From assembly GCA_965363675.1 (NCBI GenBank), contig CBDTTW010000196.1:1-5544 (forward strand): DNA of 5,544 nucleotides, read 5' to 3'. Positions within the stretch are counted from its first letter, which is position 1; each line of letters begins with the position of its first letter. Shown piece after piece: positions 4,680 to 5,544 of the stretch. The DNA is from CBDTTW01 sp965363675. GTDB taxonomy: Bacteria > Bacteroidota > Rhodothermia > Rhodothermales > DASSAV01. The notes under the pieces are model-generated. The model ran no database searches. It was given only the letters and a program-made list of their open reading frames with translations, and was not told where the DNA came from. The position numbers and the translations under genes were made by a program.

Positions 4680-5544
4680 TCAGCGCCACGCGACCCGGCG
4701 AACGCCGAAGCCGTCGGCGCGCAGCCACACCATGCCCTCGCGTCCGGTCTCGAGGACGCGAAAGCCGCTGCGGCGCCACGCCGCCACGGCGGCCGCGCTG
4801 GGGATAGGGCGCCCCTGCACCTGCGACGTGCTCACGACGGCGTAGGCCGGCGCCCCGTCCGGCGGCGCCGCGGCCGCCGTCAGCGCCGGCGTGCTGCTCG
4901 TGCGCGAGCCGTGATGCCCCACCTTGACGACGTGCGCCGGCGGCAAACCCGCGCGCACGAGGGCCGCCTCGACGGGGGCCTCGGCGTCGCCGAGGAGCAG
5001 GAACGACGTGCGCCCGTAGGTCAGGTGCAGCACGAGCGAGCGGTTGTTCTCGCCGGGCGCCGGGGGCGGCCCTGCCGGGGGCCACAGGACCCGCACCGGC
5101 AGCGACGGATGGATGGCGAGCGTGTCGCCGGCGACGGGCGTATGCACCGGCACCCCCAGGCTGTCGCAGATGCGCCGGATCTCGGCTTCGAGCGCGCCGC
5201 CTCCTTCGCCGGGACGCAGGATGACCCGTCCGACCGGCATCGCCCGCAGCAAATCCGGGGCGCCGCCGGCGTGGTCGTCGTGCAGGTGCGTCAGCACGAG
5301 CGCCGTGAGCCGCCGGACGCCCCGGCGCCGCAGGTGCGGCAGCAGCACCCGCCGCGCGTCGCTGCCGTAGGGCGTGCGCTTGCCGGCATCGACGAGCAGC
5401 CGCTCGCCGGTAGGCAGCTCGATGAGCGCCGCGTCGCCGTGCGTCAGCCGGAAGAACTCGGCCTCGAGCGCCGGCGTCCGGAGGGCGCCCGCCCACACGT
5501 CGAGGCAGAGCAGGCCGAGCGCCGCCAGGGCGGCGGCCCAACGC
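4680..5544 (-). CDS. comEC: ComEC/Rec2 competence protein, C-terminal part (runs off right edge)
   Basis: The frame is open to the right edge, giving 287 residues of the C-terminus. A GTG at 5498 lies inside the frame but is not the true start. Upstream of it the frame reads WAAALAALGLLCLDVWAGAL, a hydrophobic segment fitting the last transmembrane helix of the ComEC channel. The metallo-beta-lactamase-like domain typical of the ComEC C-terminus follows. It has HGDAALIELPTGERLLVDAG, the metal motif THLHDDHAGG, GENNRSLVLHL, FLLLGDAE, and KVGHHGSRTS. ComEC forms the inner-membrane channel for single-stranded DNA uptake in natural transformation, and the C-terminal domain is thought to act on the non-transported strand. 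A separate soluble MBL-fold hydrolase is the alternative, but the preceding helix argues for ComEC. It ends 33 bp from the last DnaA box and points into the origin. Confidence 0.88.
   Translation of the reverse strand, partial: RWAAALAALGLLCLDVWAGALRTPALEAEFFRLTHGDAALIELPTGERLLVDAGKRTPYGSDARRVLLPHLRRRGVRRLTALVLTHLHDDHAGGAPDLLRAMPVGRVILRPGEGGGALEAEIRRICDSLGVPVHTPVAGDTLAIHPSLPVRVLWPPAGPPPAPGENNRSLVLHLTYGRTSFLLLGDAEAPVEAALVRAGLPPAHVVKVGHHGSRTSSTPALTAAAAPPDGAPAYAVVSTSQVQGRPIPSAAAVAAWRRSGFRVLETGREGMVWLRADGFGVRRVAWR

Overview
The window is a stretch of bacterial chromosome with GC-rich coding DNA (by eye about two-thirds GC or more). A putative replication origin lies between 4200 and 4679. The organism is probably a member of the Bacteroidota/Rhodothermota side of the tree (Rhodothermus/Salinibacter-like). 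Three things point that way, and this is inference only. The Nudix protein has the layout I associate with that group. Most starts lack a clear Shine-Dalgarno. Some start-proximal spacers hold sequences resembling the TTG / TAnnTTTG promoter type of Bacteroidota. No rRNA, tRNA, transposon or CRISPR array is visible.

Layout, left to right. Positions 1-992 hold two minus-strand genes, read from right to left: a Nudix hydrolase (339-992), then 29 bp later an NAD(P)-binding HTATIP2-like oxidoreductase that runs off the left edge (start at 309). Divergent from the Nudix gene is a small TerB-like protein (1140-1547, plus), separated from it by an AT-rich promoter-like strip and two GC-rich hairpins. 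The TerB-like gene converges, with only 9 bp between stops, on moeA (1557-2759, minus), the molybdopterin molybdotransferase. moeA is divergent from pgi (2850-4127, plus), glucose-6-phosphate isomerase, which ends in a strong intrinsic terminator (4151-4190). At the right edge, 4680-5544 on the minus strand, is the C-terminal part of the competence DNA channel ComEC: the end of its last membrane helix plus its metallo-beta-lactamase-like domain.

The most interesting part is the gene-free stretch of about 490 bp between pgi and comEC. It contains about ten 9-mers that match or nearly match the DnaA box (TTATNCACA), on both strands. Two tandem boxes abut a C-run and then a strip of about 50 bp with only about a quarter GC, flanked on the far side by an inverted TTTTCCACA box. 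This is the architecture of oriC: box cluster, tandem boxes, GC cluster, DNA unwinding element. No dnaA, dnaN or other replication gene lies in the window. The two flanking genes both point into the origin, so each would be transcribed head-on to an outgoing fork, which is unusual for genes beside oriC.

The protein genes are housekeeping or accessory functions (glycolysis, molybdenum cofactor, nucleotide or phosphate hydrolysis, DNA uptake) and do not form one pathway. The origin candidate is what ties attention to this locus.
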